A DNA stretch of 40,076 nt, taken from assembly GCA_947090755.1 (NCBI GenBank), contig CAMUPF010000016.1, forward strand, positions 1 to 40,076. The letters are read 5' to 3'. The notes beneath the pieces are model-generated. The model did not search any database. It had not been told where the DNA came from and saw only the letters and a list, made by a program, of their open reading frames with translations. How positions within the stretch are numbered: position 1 is the first letter of the stretch; every line of letters starts with the position of its first letter. The DNA is from an uncultured Candidatus Melainabacteria bacterium (GTDB taxonomy: Bacteria; Cyanobacteriota; Vampirovibrionia; Gastranaerophilales; Gastranaerophilaceae). Positions 33,500 through 39,630 of the stretch are shown here, one piece after another. Position numbers and translations under genes: made by a program.

Positions 33500-34672
33500 A
33501 TGACGGTTGAAAATACTATATCAAAAACCGGAAAGCAAGTCATGGGAGCCAAAACCTATGACTTTTCTTTTGACGTGTTGTTAAAGGATTCCACCGAAGA
33601 AGACGCACAAAAGGCGGTTAAATGTTCAATCTTCGACGGAAAAACAGAAAAATCGCTTATTTACGGCAAAGATTACACCGTAACACTTAACCCAAGCAGA
33701 AAAGGCGGAAAAGTTACTGTTACGGATCCCAAAGACGCAAGTTGGAAAATTGTCGTTTACCGTTCATATAGCCCAACGCAAGAAGCAGACTATAACGATT
33801 TTGATAGTTTTCCCGCCGAAACGTTGGAGCAATGCCTTGATAAAGTAACAATGCTTATTCAAGAGATCAAAGAAGAATTAGCGCGTTGCGTCAAGGTTGC
33901 AATCACGGACGATCAAACCCCGCAGGCTTTGCTTGATGAAGTTTATGAAAAACTGGACAGCGCGACGGAAGTGGCTAAACAGGCCATTGCTGCAGCTAAT
34001 ACCGCGACCACCGCCGCAAATAATGCGACGGCCGCGGTGGCTAGTGCCGAAAAGACACTTCAAGAGGTTACAACATACGTTGATACAGCAAAAGAGGACA
34101 TTAACGATACAAAAAATAGTGCGATTGCGTCTGTTAATGCAACGAAAAAAGCCGCTGAAACTTCTGTTAATGCGACAAAAGACGCGGCAGAAGCTAGTAT
34201 CAACCAAACAAAAGATGACGCAATTTCTACAATTAACACTACCGTTTCAAAGGCTAATGCAACGATTGAAAAATATGTTGACGACGCAGAAGCGGAAGTT
34301 CGACAAATTGCAAGAGATGAAGCAAATTCAGCGATTGCAGACGCAGCGGAACAGGCAACACAAACCGCCAAAGATAATCTTAACGAATATGTTGACGGAA
34401 CAGTTAAGCCGTCTTTGCAACAGTATGTTGATGACGCAGAAGCCGCAAAATCTGCCGCGGCCACTTCGGCAACCACAGCAAACGGAGCGGCGCAAGCGGC
34501 TAAAAGTTCGGCAGACAACGCACTTGCTAGCGAGCAAAGAACAAAGACTTCGGAAGATAATGTTGCGAAAGCACTTGAAGAAGCCTTGGAATTAACAGGA
34601 TATGCCGAAATTTTTGGCGGCACTCCAAACGACGGAACTGTTGACGAGATTGTCGGCGGTTACATTCAGTGA
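33500..34672 (+). CDS. Tail fibre with T7-type N-terminal anchor and coiled-coil shaft
   Basis: Residues 1-130 follow the T7 tail-fibre N-terminal pattern (MGAKTYDFSFDVLLK, YGKDYTVTLNPSRKGGKVTV, SYSPTQEADYNDFDSFPAETLEQCLDK), which anchors the fibre to the tail. Residues 145-370 are a long Ala/Thr/Asp-rich coiled coil with the repeats INDTKNSAIASVNATKKAAE. There is no receptor-binding C-terminal domain of its own, so it may act as an adaptor for the variable protein encoded next. Confidence 0.85.
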   Translation: MTVENTISKTGKQVMGAKTYDFSFDVLLKDSTEEDAQKAVKCSIFDGKTEKSLIYGKDYTVTLNPSRKGGKVTVTDPKDASWKIVVYRSYSPTQEADYNDFDSFPAETLEQCLDKVTMLIQEIKEELARCVKVAITDDQTPQALLDEVYEKLDSATEVAKQAIAAANTATTAANNATAAVASAEKTLQEVTTYVDTAKEDINDTKNSAIASVNATKKAAETSVNATKDAAEASINQTKDDAISTINTTVSKANATIEKYVDDAEAEVRQIARDEANSAIADAAEQATQTAKDNLNEYVDGTVKPSLQQYVDDAEAAKSAAATSATTANGAAQAAKSSADNALASEQRTKTSEDNVAKALEEALELTGYAEIFGGTPNDGTVDEIVGGYIQ

Positions 34673-34694
34673 TTTTTTTTGAAAGGAATATAAA

Positions 34695-35753
34695 ATGGCT
34701 GACACTATTACAAAAAGAATACGAATGCGCCAAGGCGATAGCGCAACCGCACGCGCCTACAATGAGGTGCTGCGCCAAGGGGAAGCATTTTTTGAAACTG
34801 ACACCGGAGATATTAAAGTCGGCGACGGTGAAACAAAATATAATTCCCTGTTAGGTATTGTTTCGGAAAGCAAAATTGCGCAAGCAATCGCCAACGGGAC
34901 ATATATGGGGAAGGATTTAGCGGTTAAATTTAAGGCTGAAATTGACTTGCTTTATAAAGGCGATGTCGTTGACTGGCTGCACGCACGCGTCCAGTCTGGA
35001 AATTTTACTGGTATTTATCCGTTTGATTATATCCATATTAACACAAATGCTGGAACGGTTGCCGGTGTTTCAATTCCGGCCAAAAGCAGAAAGTTCATTA
35101 TTGCCGGTATTAACCTTTATAAAGGGACAGGCGAACAGGAAATAACGCAAAACCATATAACCATGTTCGCGCTTGCTGACGAGAAGGTAACATGGAACGA
35201 TGTAAACAATAATAACGGCACAGCCGCGAACGAATACCCGTGGAAGGCGTCAAAACTTTATGCCGTGTTAAATGGTATCAATAACGCTTCTTCAAATAAA
35301 GTCGGGGCGTGCGGCTTTAATGCTGCCGGTGCAGGATATTTGCAGTTATTCCCGACAAAAGTTCAAAACCTTATGCTTAATCAGCAAGTCCACATGGGGA
35401 AACGTTACAGTTCGACTGCGGTTCTGACTGATGACAATTCGCAAGGTTGGACGGAACGCGGCAAACTCTTTGCCCCAAGTGAAATTGAAGCCTATGGCTG
35501 CGCTATTCATGCCTACAAAATCAGCGGTGCAGGAAATAGCGAACAATATGGTCCGTGGTGCCATTGGCCTATTTTCCGAAATGCAGGGAATACCGGACGT
35601 TTGATTTACGCAAACCGTGCGACCTTCTGGCTTTGCTCCGTTCCGTTCGGGGTTTCTACGCTTGCCTGCAACGTCAACGGCTCCGGCACTGCGGACTGCG
35701 ACAACTCGTCCACCACGTGGCTACGCGCGCCGCTCTGCTTCCATTTCGCTTAA
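34695..35753 (+). CDS. DGR target: Mtd-like variable receptor-binding protein
   Basis: The leader GAAAGGAATATAAA gives the start at 34695. A 352-residue protein. The N terminus (1-55) matches the Mtd N-terminal repeat type: RIRMRQGDSATARAYNEVLR then ETDTGDIKVGDGETKYNSL. The C-terminal half (about 170-352) ends in a C-type-lectin-like fold pattern, with RATFWLCSVPFG and TWLRAPLC. The variable repeat covers residues 308-350. Positions encoded by changed template adenines are T310, V320, L323, S330, T332, D334, D336, S338, T340 and C348 (plus a silent change at G319). It should bind the host receptor at the tip of the tail. Confidence 0.92.
   Translation: MADTITKRIRMRQGDSATARAYNEVLRQGEAFFETDTGDIKVGDGETKYNSLLGIVSESKIAQAIANGTYMGKDLAVKFKAEIDLLYKGDVVDWLHARVQSGNFTGIYPFDYIHINTNAGTVAGVSIPAKSRKFIIAGINLYKGTGEQEITQNHITMFALADEKVTWNDVNNNNGTAANEYPWKASKLYAVLNGINNASSNKVGACGFNAAGAGYLQLFPTKVQNLMLNQQVHMGKRYSSTAVLTDDNSQGWTERGKLFAPSEIEAYGCAIHAYKISGAGNSEQYGPWCHWPIFRNAGNTGRLIYANRATFWLCSVPFGVSTLACNVNGSGTADCDNSSTTWLRAPLCFHFA
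35616..35742 (+). repeat. DGR variable repeat (VR)
   Basis: 127 bases at the 3' end of the target gene, aligned without gaps to the template repeat 642 bases downstream. Thirteen positions differ and each corresponds to an A in the template. It ends in the G/C-rich ACGCGCGCCGCTCTG, equivalent to the IMH of Bordetella phage BPP-1. Confidence 0.97.
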
Positions 35754-35763
35754 CTCTTAAACA

Positions 35764-35786
35764 GCGGACGGGTCTATCCCGTCCGC
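35764..35786 (+). other. DNA hairpin downstream of the VR
   Basis: Perfect 9-bp stem GCGGACGGG / CCCGTCCGC with loop TCTAT, 21 bases after the VR end and 10 after the target gene stop. There is no T-run behind it, so it is not a terminator. It matches in place and form the hairpin/cruciform that boosts homing in BPP-1. Confidence 0.82.
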
Positions 35787-35808
35787 AATACTATAAAGGT
35801 TTAATAAA

Positions 35809-36234
35809 ATGCCCGTTTATTCAAAAGATAGAAAAATAACTCAAATTCAATATATTGTTACGGCTCAAAAATTGCAGCACGCAATCATAAGTTTTACAAT
35901 GAACGAAAACCGTTTTCCTAAAAAGTGGCGGTATATGATCGTTCAAGATATAATATTAAAGGCTAGTGAACTTGTGGACAATGCTATCGCGGCAAACAGT
36001 ATTTACCCAAACACCGAAGAACGTTTGCAGCTTCGTAAAAAGTATTTACAACAAGCAGCTATTAACGCCTATCAACTCGTTAATAAGTTTGAAGTGGCCG
36101 AAAAGGTTGTTGTTTCAGACGACGGGAAAAAGAAAGTAAACGCAAATAGTTTAAGCAATATTTCAAGTTTGTTGTTTGATGAAATAAATTTGCTAAAAGG
36201 ATCTTATCAAAACGCAAAAATCATCAAACAGTAA
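35809..36234 (+). CDS. avd: Avd-like accessory protein of the DGR
   Basis: The 141-residue protein is nearly all helix, of the four-helix-bundle Avd type, with the family-typical ENRFPKKWRYMIVQDIILKA segment (residues 32-51) and a basic surface. In BPP-1, Avd forms a pentamer that binds the RT and template RNA and is essential for mutagenic cDNA synthesis. It lies between VR and TR, the standard Avd place. Shine-Dalgarno AAAGG. The name is used in the family sense. Confidence 0.88.
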   Translation: MPVYSKDRKITQIQYIVTAQKLQHAIISFTMNENRFPKKWRYMIVQDIILKASELVDNAIAANSIYPNTEERLQLRKKYLQQAAINAYQLVNKFEVAEKVVVSDDGKKKVNANSLSNISSLLFDEINLLKGSYQNAKIIKQ

Positions 36235-36257
36235 AAGGTTTAATGTTGTTAATCGTG

Positions 36258-36384
36258 CGTGCGAACTTCTGGCTTTGCTCCGTTCCGTTCGGAATTTCTA
36301 CGAATGCCTGCAACGTCAACGGCAACGGCAATGCGAACTGCAACAACACGTCCAACACGTGGCTACGCGCGCCGCTCTGATTCC
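36258..36384 (+). repeat. DGR template repeat (TR)
   Basis: 127 bases in the gap between avd and the RT gene, 24 bases after the avd stop. Twenty-seven adenines, most in AAC/AAT codons of the VR frame. Thirteen of them differ in the VR (to C, G or T) and none of the 100 other positions differ. The following 243 bases (36385-36627) up to the RT hold no open frame and probably form the spacer RNA used for priming. Confidence 0.97.
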
Positions 36385-36627
36385 TAAAGTTTTTATATGC
36401 CCGTCTTATTAAGCCATTGCGGCCGAACACAGCGCATTTAAGAGGAAGGAACGTTAGACCTGTTTCATTTATGAACAAATAAGAACCTTGACGATGAACG
36501 ACGGACGCCCCCAAAAAATGGGAGTGCATAGCAAGAGAACGCGAACGGACGCTTGTTTTATGTCGTGGCTTTATGAGGTATAATTCCGTTCACAGCCTTG
36601 CAGGGTTTATTTTTTTTAGGAGATAAA

Positions 36628-37854
36628 ATGACAAGACGAAGCAAACGCTTCGAACGACGTTTTGCAAAACGTCAAGAAAAGCAAAATAAGTTCTTAAAAC
36701 AATATGATAATTTTGAAAATGTATGTAATCGTTCAAGTTTATACAAAGCCGCCGATCATTCAAAAGTGAATGTATTGTGGAAGGCTAGCGTTCAAAATTG
36801 GAGCATTAACCAGCTTTTAAATACTGAACGGCTTTACCGCGATTTAATTTCCGGCCGTGATGTTAGAAAGGGATTTTCAAAGTTTGTCATATATGAACGC
36901 GGAAAGAAACGTAATATTTCAGCAGTTAGATTTTATGAACGCGTTGTTCAAAAATCTTTATGCGAAAACGTTTTATATCCTATTTATACAAAGTCTTTAA
37001 TTTATGATAACGGCGCAAGCCAGAAAGGCAAAGGCGTTAAGTTCGCGCAGGATCGTTTAATTACGCACTTGCGGCGACATTTTAGAAAATACGGAAAAGA
37101 AGGATATATTCTTTTGATAGATTTTAAGGGATATTTTGACAATATCGATCATGAAGTCCTTAAATCCATTTACCGAAAAAAGATTAAAGACGTTCGATTG
37201 CTTAAACTGATAGATGATTTTGTTGACGCTTACGGTGAAAAAGGTTTAGGGCTTGGCTCTGAAACTTCGCAAATGCACGCGATCGCTTTACCAAACATGA
37301 TCGATCATGCTATTGTTGAAACAATACAAGGCGTTTCGTTTGGCCGATATATGGACGATAGTTATGTAATCGCAAAAGATAAAAGCGTTTTATACAAGGC
37401 GTTAGATATTATCAAACGAATTTGTTTGAAGTTGAAAATCATTTTATCAGAAAAGAAAACAAAAATAATCAGTCTTAAAAACTGTTTTACCTACTTGAAG
37501 ACAGTTTTTCATTTTACAGATACGGGAAAGATTATCAAAAAACCTTGTCGGCGCAATGTTACAAGACAGCGTCGGAAGGTCAAAAGACAAATACGACTTT
37601 TGAAAGAAGGGCGTCTTAACGTCAAGGAATTTCAAAAGTCATTTGAAAGTTGGGCGGGATCAATGCTGCGGCGCAACGCCCGACTGACTGTGTGGAATAT
37701 GCGCCGCCTTATTAGAAAGGAGTTTTTGAAATGCCAGAAGAAAACAAAAAAACAAGGTCGGAAATTGAAGGGCGTATTAACGCGTGCAATCAGGAACTTT
37801 GCACCTATGACTACGCCGCGCGTAAAGTGGCGTTTGAAACTGCAAGAACTTTGA
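36628..37854 (+). CDS. DGR reverse transcriptase
   Basis: Start at 36628 (MTRRSKRFER) behind AGGAG; a longer frame starting 30 bases upstream lacks this site. The 408-residue RT shows the palm motifs: catalytic Asp165 in ILLIDFKGYFDNID, the motif-4 analogue GLGLGSETSQ (206-215) with the SQ pair typical of DGR RTs, and YMDD (241-244). It copies the TR RNA with adenine-specific errors, and the cDNA replaces the VR. The C terminus is very basic and overlaps the next gene by 124 bases. No maturase or endonuclease domain is present, which argues against a group II intron. Confidence 0.95.
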   Translation: MTRRSKRFERRFAKRQEKQNKFLKQYDNFENVCNRSSLYKAADHSKVNVLWKASVQNWSINQLLNTERLYRDLISGRDVRKGFSKFVIYERGKKRNISAVRFYERVVQKSLCENVLYPIYTKSLIYDNGASQKGKGVKFAQDRLITHLRRHFRKYGKEGYILLIDFKGYFDNIDHEVLKSIYRKKIKDVRLLKLIDDFVDAYGEKGLGLGSETSQMHAIALPNMIDHAIVETIQGVSFGRYMDDSYVIAKDKSVLYKALDIIKRICLKLKIILSEKKTKIISLKNCFTYLKTVFHFTDTGKIIKKPCRRNVTRQRRKVKRQIRLLKEGRLNVKEFQKSFESWAGSMLRRNARLTVWNMRRLIRKEFLKCQKKTKKQGRKLKGVLTRAIRNFAPMTTPRVKWRLKLQEL

Positions 37855-37988
37855 AAAAACTTTTTCCGGACGAGGCCTTGCCTATGTTTGAGAAATACAA
37901 GGAAATCGAAGCTAACGCAGAAGAACGGCGCAAAGAAATCCGCGAACTAGAAAAAGAATTGGAAACGGCCAAAGATGAACGCGTTTAA
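37731..37988 (+). CDS. Small coiled-coil protein overlapping the RT gene
   Basis: An 85-residue protein whose first 41 codons overlap the RT gene in another frame. Strong Shine-Dalgarno AAAGGAG. It is helical throughout, with a Glu/Lys coiled coil (AEERRKEIRELEKELETAK) at the end. No family recognised. The overlap with the RT couples their expression, so it could be a further DGR accessory protein or simply the first gene of the lysis operon. Confidence 0.65.
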   Translation: MPEENKKTRSEIEGRINACNQELCTYDYAARKVAFETARTLKKLFPDEALPMFEKYKEIEANAEERRKEIRELEKELETAKDERV

Positions 37989-38160
37989 TTATAATGCAGC
38001 TTATGACATGGCGATTTTAGATGTTATTCGTGGCGAAAGTATTAAGGAAAGTATAAAAAGACTTTATCAAACGGGCGATATTGACGAATCCGAACTCGGC
38101 GAATGTGCCGCCCGCGGTTTGATTGATCTTGCTGATTATAACGAAATTAAAGGTTTTTAG
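37975..38160 (+). CDS. Small hypothetical protein (61 aa)
   Basis: A 61-residue acidic protein with MAILDVIRGESIKESIKRLY and a short C-terminal part. The start overlaps the previous gene by 14 bases and is followed 3 bases after its stop by the holin gene. Unrecognised. Confidence 0.55.
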   Translation: MNAFNYNAAYDMAILDVIRGESIKESIKRLYQTGDIDESELGECAARGLIDLADYNEIKGF

Positions 38161-38163
38161 CTT

Positions 38164-38454
38164 ATGATTGAAGATTTAAAAACGATCGTTCTGTTTGCGC
38201 TGATGGCGATCGCGTCAGCTTATATACATTACAAAGGATTTTTTCAGGCAACTCTTGACGCAGTGCTTGCCTTCTGTATGGGTTACAGTATGTATTTATT
38301 GCTTGACTACGTTTCTCTTTCAATTTCTGGAGCGACAAGAAGCGGCATATCCTGCGTTGTAATTCTCTTTAGCCGCACTTTGTATGATTGGATAAACAAC
38401 TTCATTCAAACAAAGCTGTCTGGTATATTAGAAAAGAAGATAAACAATGACTGA
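38164..38454 (+). CDS. Holin
   Basis: A 96-residue protein with three predicted membrane helices (about residues 7-25, 29-50 and 60-77) and a charged C terminus ending KKINND, directly before an endolysin. Class I holin-like topology. It would open the inner membrane to release the endolysin. The family was not recognised from sequence alone; assignment rests on topology and neighbours. Confidence 0.78.
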   Translation: MIEDLKTIVLFALMAIASAYIHYKGFFQATLDAVLAFCMGYSMYLLLDYVSLSISGATRSGISCVVILFSRTLYDWINNFIQTKLSGILEKKINND

Positions 38455-38935
38455 TTTGATTTTTAATAAGGCCTTTGATTTGCTTATGGTAAATGAAGGC
38501 GGGTATGTCGATGATCCAAACGACAAAGGCGGCCAAACAAAATTCGGTATTTGTAAAGCGTCTTATCCAAACGAAGACATTAGGAACTTAACCATTGATC
38601 GCGCCAAGGAGATTTACAGGCGCGATTTTTGGTTGAAGGCAAAATGCGATCGTTTACCGGACGCGTTGTCTGTTGCCGTTTTTGATTTTGCTGTTAATTC
38701 CGGAATTAAACGCGCGGTTAAAAATCTTCAATCCGTTTTAGGGATTGAGGTTGACGGTGTAATCGGAAATCAAACAATCGGGGCTGCAAACTCTAAACCG
38801 CTTCTTCCTATTATTCAAGCCTACCATGACAAACGGCTTAATTATCTAATGTCATTGAAATCTTGGGAAATATACGGCAGCGGTTGGGGAAAACGCGTCG
38901 TCCGTGTTCAAAAATTTTGTGAGGGTTTAACATGA
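38447..38935 (+). CDS. Endolysin (glycosyl hydrolase family 108)
   Basis: A 162-residue muramidase-type lysin of the GH108 family. The catalytic glutamate is Glu17 in MVNEGGYVDDPNDKGG, followed by the family pattern QTKFGI and a C-terminal peptidoglycan-binding segment (LQSVLGIEVDGVIGNQTIGA). No signal peptide, so it depends on the holin. Overlaps the holin by 8 bases and the i-spanin by 4. Confidence 0.92.
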   Translation: MTDLIFNKAFDLLMVNEGGYVDDPNDKGGQTKFGICKASYPNEDIRNLTIDRAKEIYRRDFWLKAKCDRLPDALSVAVFDFAVNSGIKRAVKNLQSVLGIEVDGVIGNQTIGAANSKPLLPIIQAYHDKRLNYLMSLKSWEIYGSGWGKRVVRVQKFCEGLT

Positions 38936-39228
38936 TCCATAAAATTTATTTAATCATTATTGCTTTTTTGGTCGCTATATGCGGCTTTTTTTATTTTGTG
39001 AGTGATTATCGCGAAAAAAAAATTGACACGCTCATGGACGAAAAAACAAAACTTAACGAAGATTTAACGAGGTGCAAAAATGAAGTGGCAGCAAACACAA
39101 AAGCAGCAGATCGCGCCAACGATACTATTGGCAAGATCAAAACTATTGTTAAAACTGTTAAAAGTCCTTGCGATTGCTATAATTCTGTTATTGATAACTC
39201 TATTATTGCAGGGGTGCGCGGTAAATAA
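38932..39228 (+). CDS. Inner-membrane spanin (Rz-like)
   Basis: A 98-residue protein with an N-terminal membrane anchor (residues 4-22), then a periplasmic coiled coil (REKKIDTLMDEKTKLNEDLT) and a Cys-rich end (SPCDCYNS). Starts at ATGA overlapping the endolysin stop. An o-spanin gene begins inside it in another frame, which is the classical Rz/Rz1 arrangement and confirms the call. It fuses inner and outer membranes in the last step of lysis. Confidence 0.85.
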   Translation: MIHKIYLIIIAFLVAICGFFYFVSDYREKKIDTLMDEKTKLNEDLTRCKNEVAANTKAADRANDTIGKIKTIVKTVKSPCDCYNSVIDNSIIAGVRGK

Positions 39229-39322
39229 TGAACACATCCGGCCGCGTGAAAATTGCCGGAAATATGTTGTTACTTATGGCGACGTCGTCGAATGTATGAT
39301 CCGGCTTGACGAAAGACAATAA
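39080..39322 (+). CDS. Outer-membrane spanin lipoprotein (Rz1-like), embedded in Rz
   Basis: The 80-residue frame starts within the Rz-like gene in another frame and runs 94 bases past it. A hydrophobic segment leads to the lipobox LLLQGC with the lipidated Cys46; the mature lipoprotein would be only 35 residues. The N-terminal part before the signal is long, so a later start is possible (no second ATG, but TTG codons exist near residues 22-30). Partner of the i-spanin. Confidence 0.8.
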   Translation: MKWQQTQKQQIAPTILLARSKLLLKLLKVLAIAIILLLITLLLQGCAVNNEHIRPRENCRKYVVTYGDVVECMIRLDERQ

Positions 39323-39355
39323 AATATCAAAGGGCGGAATCTTGAAGACCCCGCC
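39318..39355 (-). terminator. Terminator of the type I toxin mRNA
   Basis: On the minus strand GGCGGGGTCT (39355-39346) pairs with AGATTCCGCC (39342-39333), 10 bp with two G.U wobbles, loop TCA, then CTTTGATATTTTATT. The plus strand lacks a T-run after the stem, so it serves leftward transcription. Confidence 0.65.
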
Positions 39356-39363
39356 TAGCCATA

Positions 39364-39435
39364 CTATCTTAAAATAATGATGACTATTTTAAGCATTAAA
39401 ATAACAATGCTCAAAACTTTGATTAAGTTTGTCAT
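39364..39435 (-). CDS. Candidate type I toxin peptide (23 aa)
   Basis: ATG at 39435-39433, TAG at 39366-39364. The 23-residue peptide starts MTNLIK, continues with Val/Ile/Leu/Met broken by single lysines at positions 6 and 16, and ends in Ile-Ile-Leu-Arg. This is a short single-pass hydrophobic helix with basic residues at both ends, like Ibs, Ldr or Zor toxins. Shine-Dalgarno AAAGGA lies 5 bases upstream. The SD is held partly in a hairpin: TCTTCG (39469-39464) pairs with CGAAGA (39440-39435) and TTTC with GAAA around it. Too short for ordinary gene finders. It could also be a chance frame, but promoter, SD and terminator argue for a gene. Confidence 0.6.
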   Translation of the reverse strand: MTNLIKVLSIVILMLKIVIIILR

Positions 39436-39490
39436 CTTCGTCCTTTCACCCTTGCGGGAAATGCGAAGAGAGCAAACCCAAAAATAACTA

Positions 39491-39519
39491 TTGACAATCA
39501 ATAATTATTTTGTTATCCT
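39491..39519 (+). promoter_or_regulatory. Promoter of the antisense RNA (antitoxin)
   Basis: TTGACA (39491-39496), 17 bases, TATCCT (39514-39519). A perfect -35 and good -10. Confidence 0.72.
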
Positions 39520-39525
39520 AAACTC

Positions 39526-39600
39526 AAGAAAAGAGGTTTAGTAGAGTTTACTCTCTTCTAAATTTAGAATAGAGCCAAGGGCTGCAACCCTCGGCTTTTT
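39526..39600 (+). ncRNA. Antisense RNA, candidate type I antitoxin (~75 nt)
   Basis: It starts about 7 bases after the promoter -10 and ends at a terminator: GCCAAGGG (39574-39581) and CCCTCGGC (39588-39595), one mismatch, then TTTTT. The RNA contains an AG-rich/CT-rich stem (AAAGAG.../CTCTCTT) in its 5' half. It has no useful open frame. It is fully complementary to the first ~70 nucleotides of the leftward toxin transcript that starts near 39595. Confidence 0.62.
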
Positions 39601-39601
39601 C

Positions 39602-39630
39602 TTTATATAAAAACATTTCCCTAAAGTCAA
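39602..39630 (-). promoter_or_regulatory. Promoter of the toxin mRNA
   Basis: On the minus strand TTGACT (39630-39625), 17 bases, TATAAA (39607-39602). It points left through the antisense RNA gene to the toxin ORF, giving an mRNA of about 275 nucleotides with a ~160-nucleotide 5' leader. Confidence 0.7.

Noticed and set aside
35764-35786. The hairpin after the variable gene as a transcription terminator.
   Set aside because: It is followed by AATACTATAAAGG with no T-run, and avd must be read from the same transcript.
36628-37854. RT as part of a group II intron or a retron.
   Set aside because: There is no maturase or endonuclease domain, no intron domain V hairpin and no msr/msd layout, whereas TR, VR and Avd are all present.
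39377-39487. Plus-strand 36-codon frame (starting MMTILSIKITM) opposite the toxin ORF.
   Set aside because: It has no Shine-Dalgarno and no promoter before it; the minus-strand frame on the same DNA has AAAGGA at ideal spacing, a promoter and a terminator.
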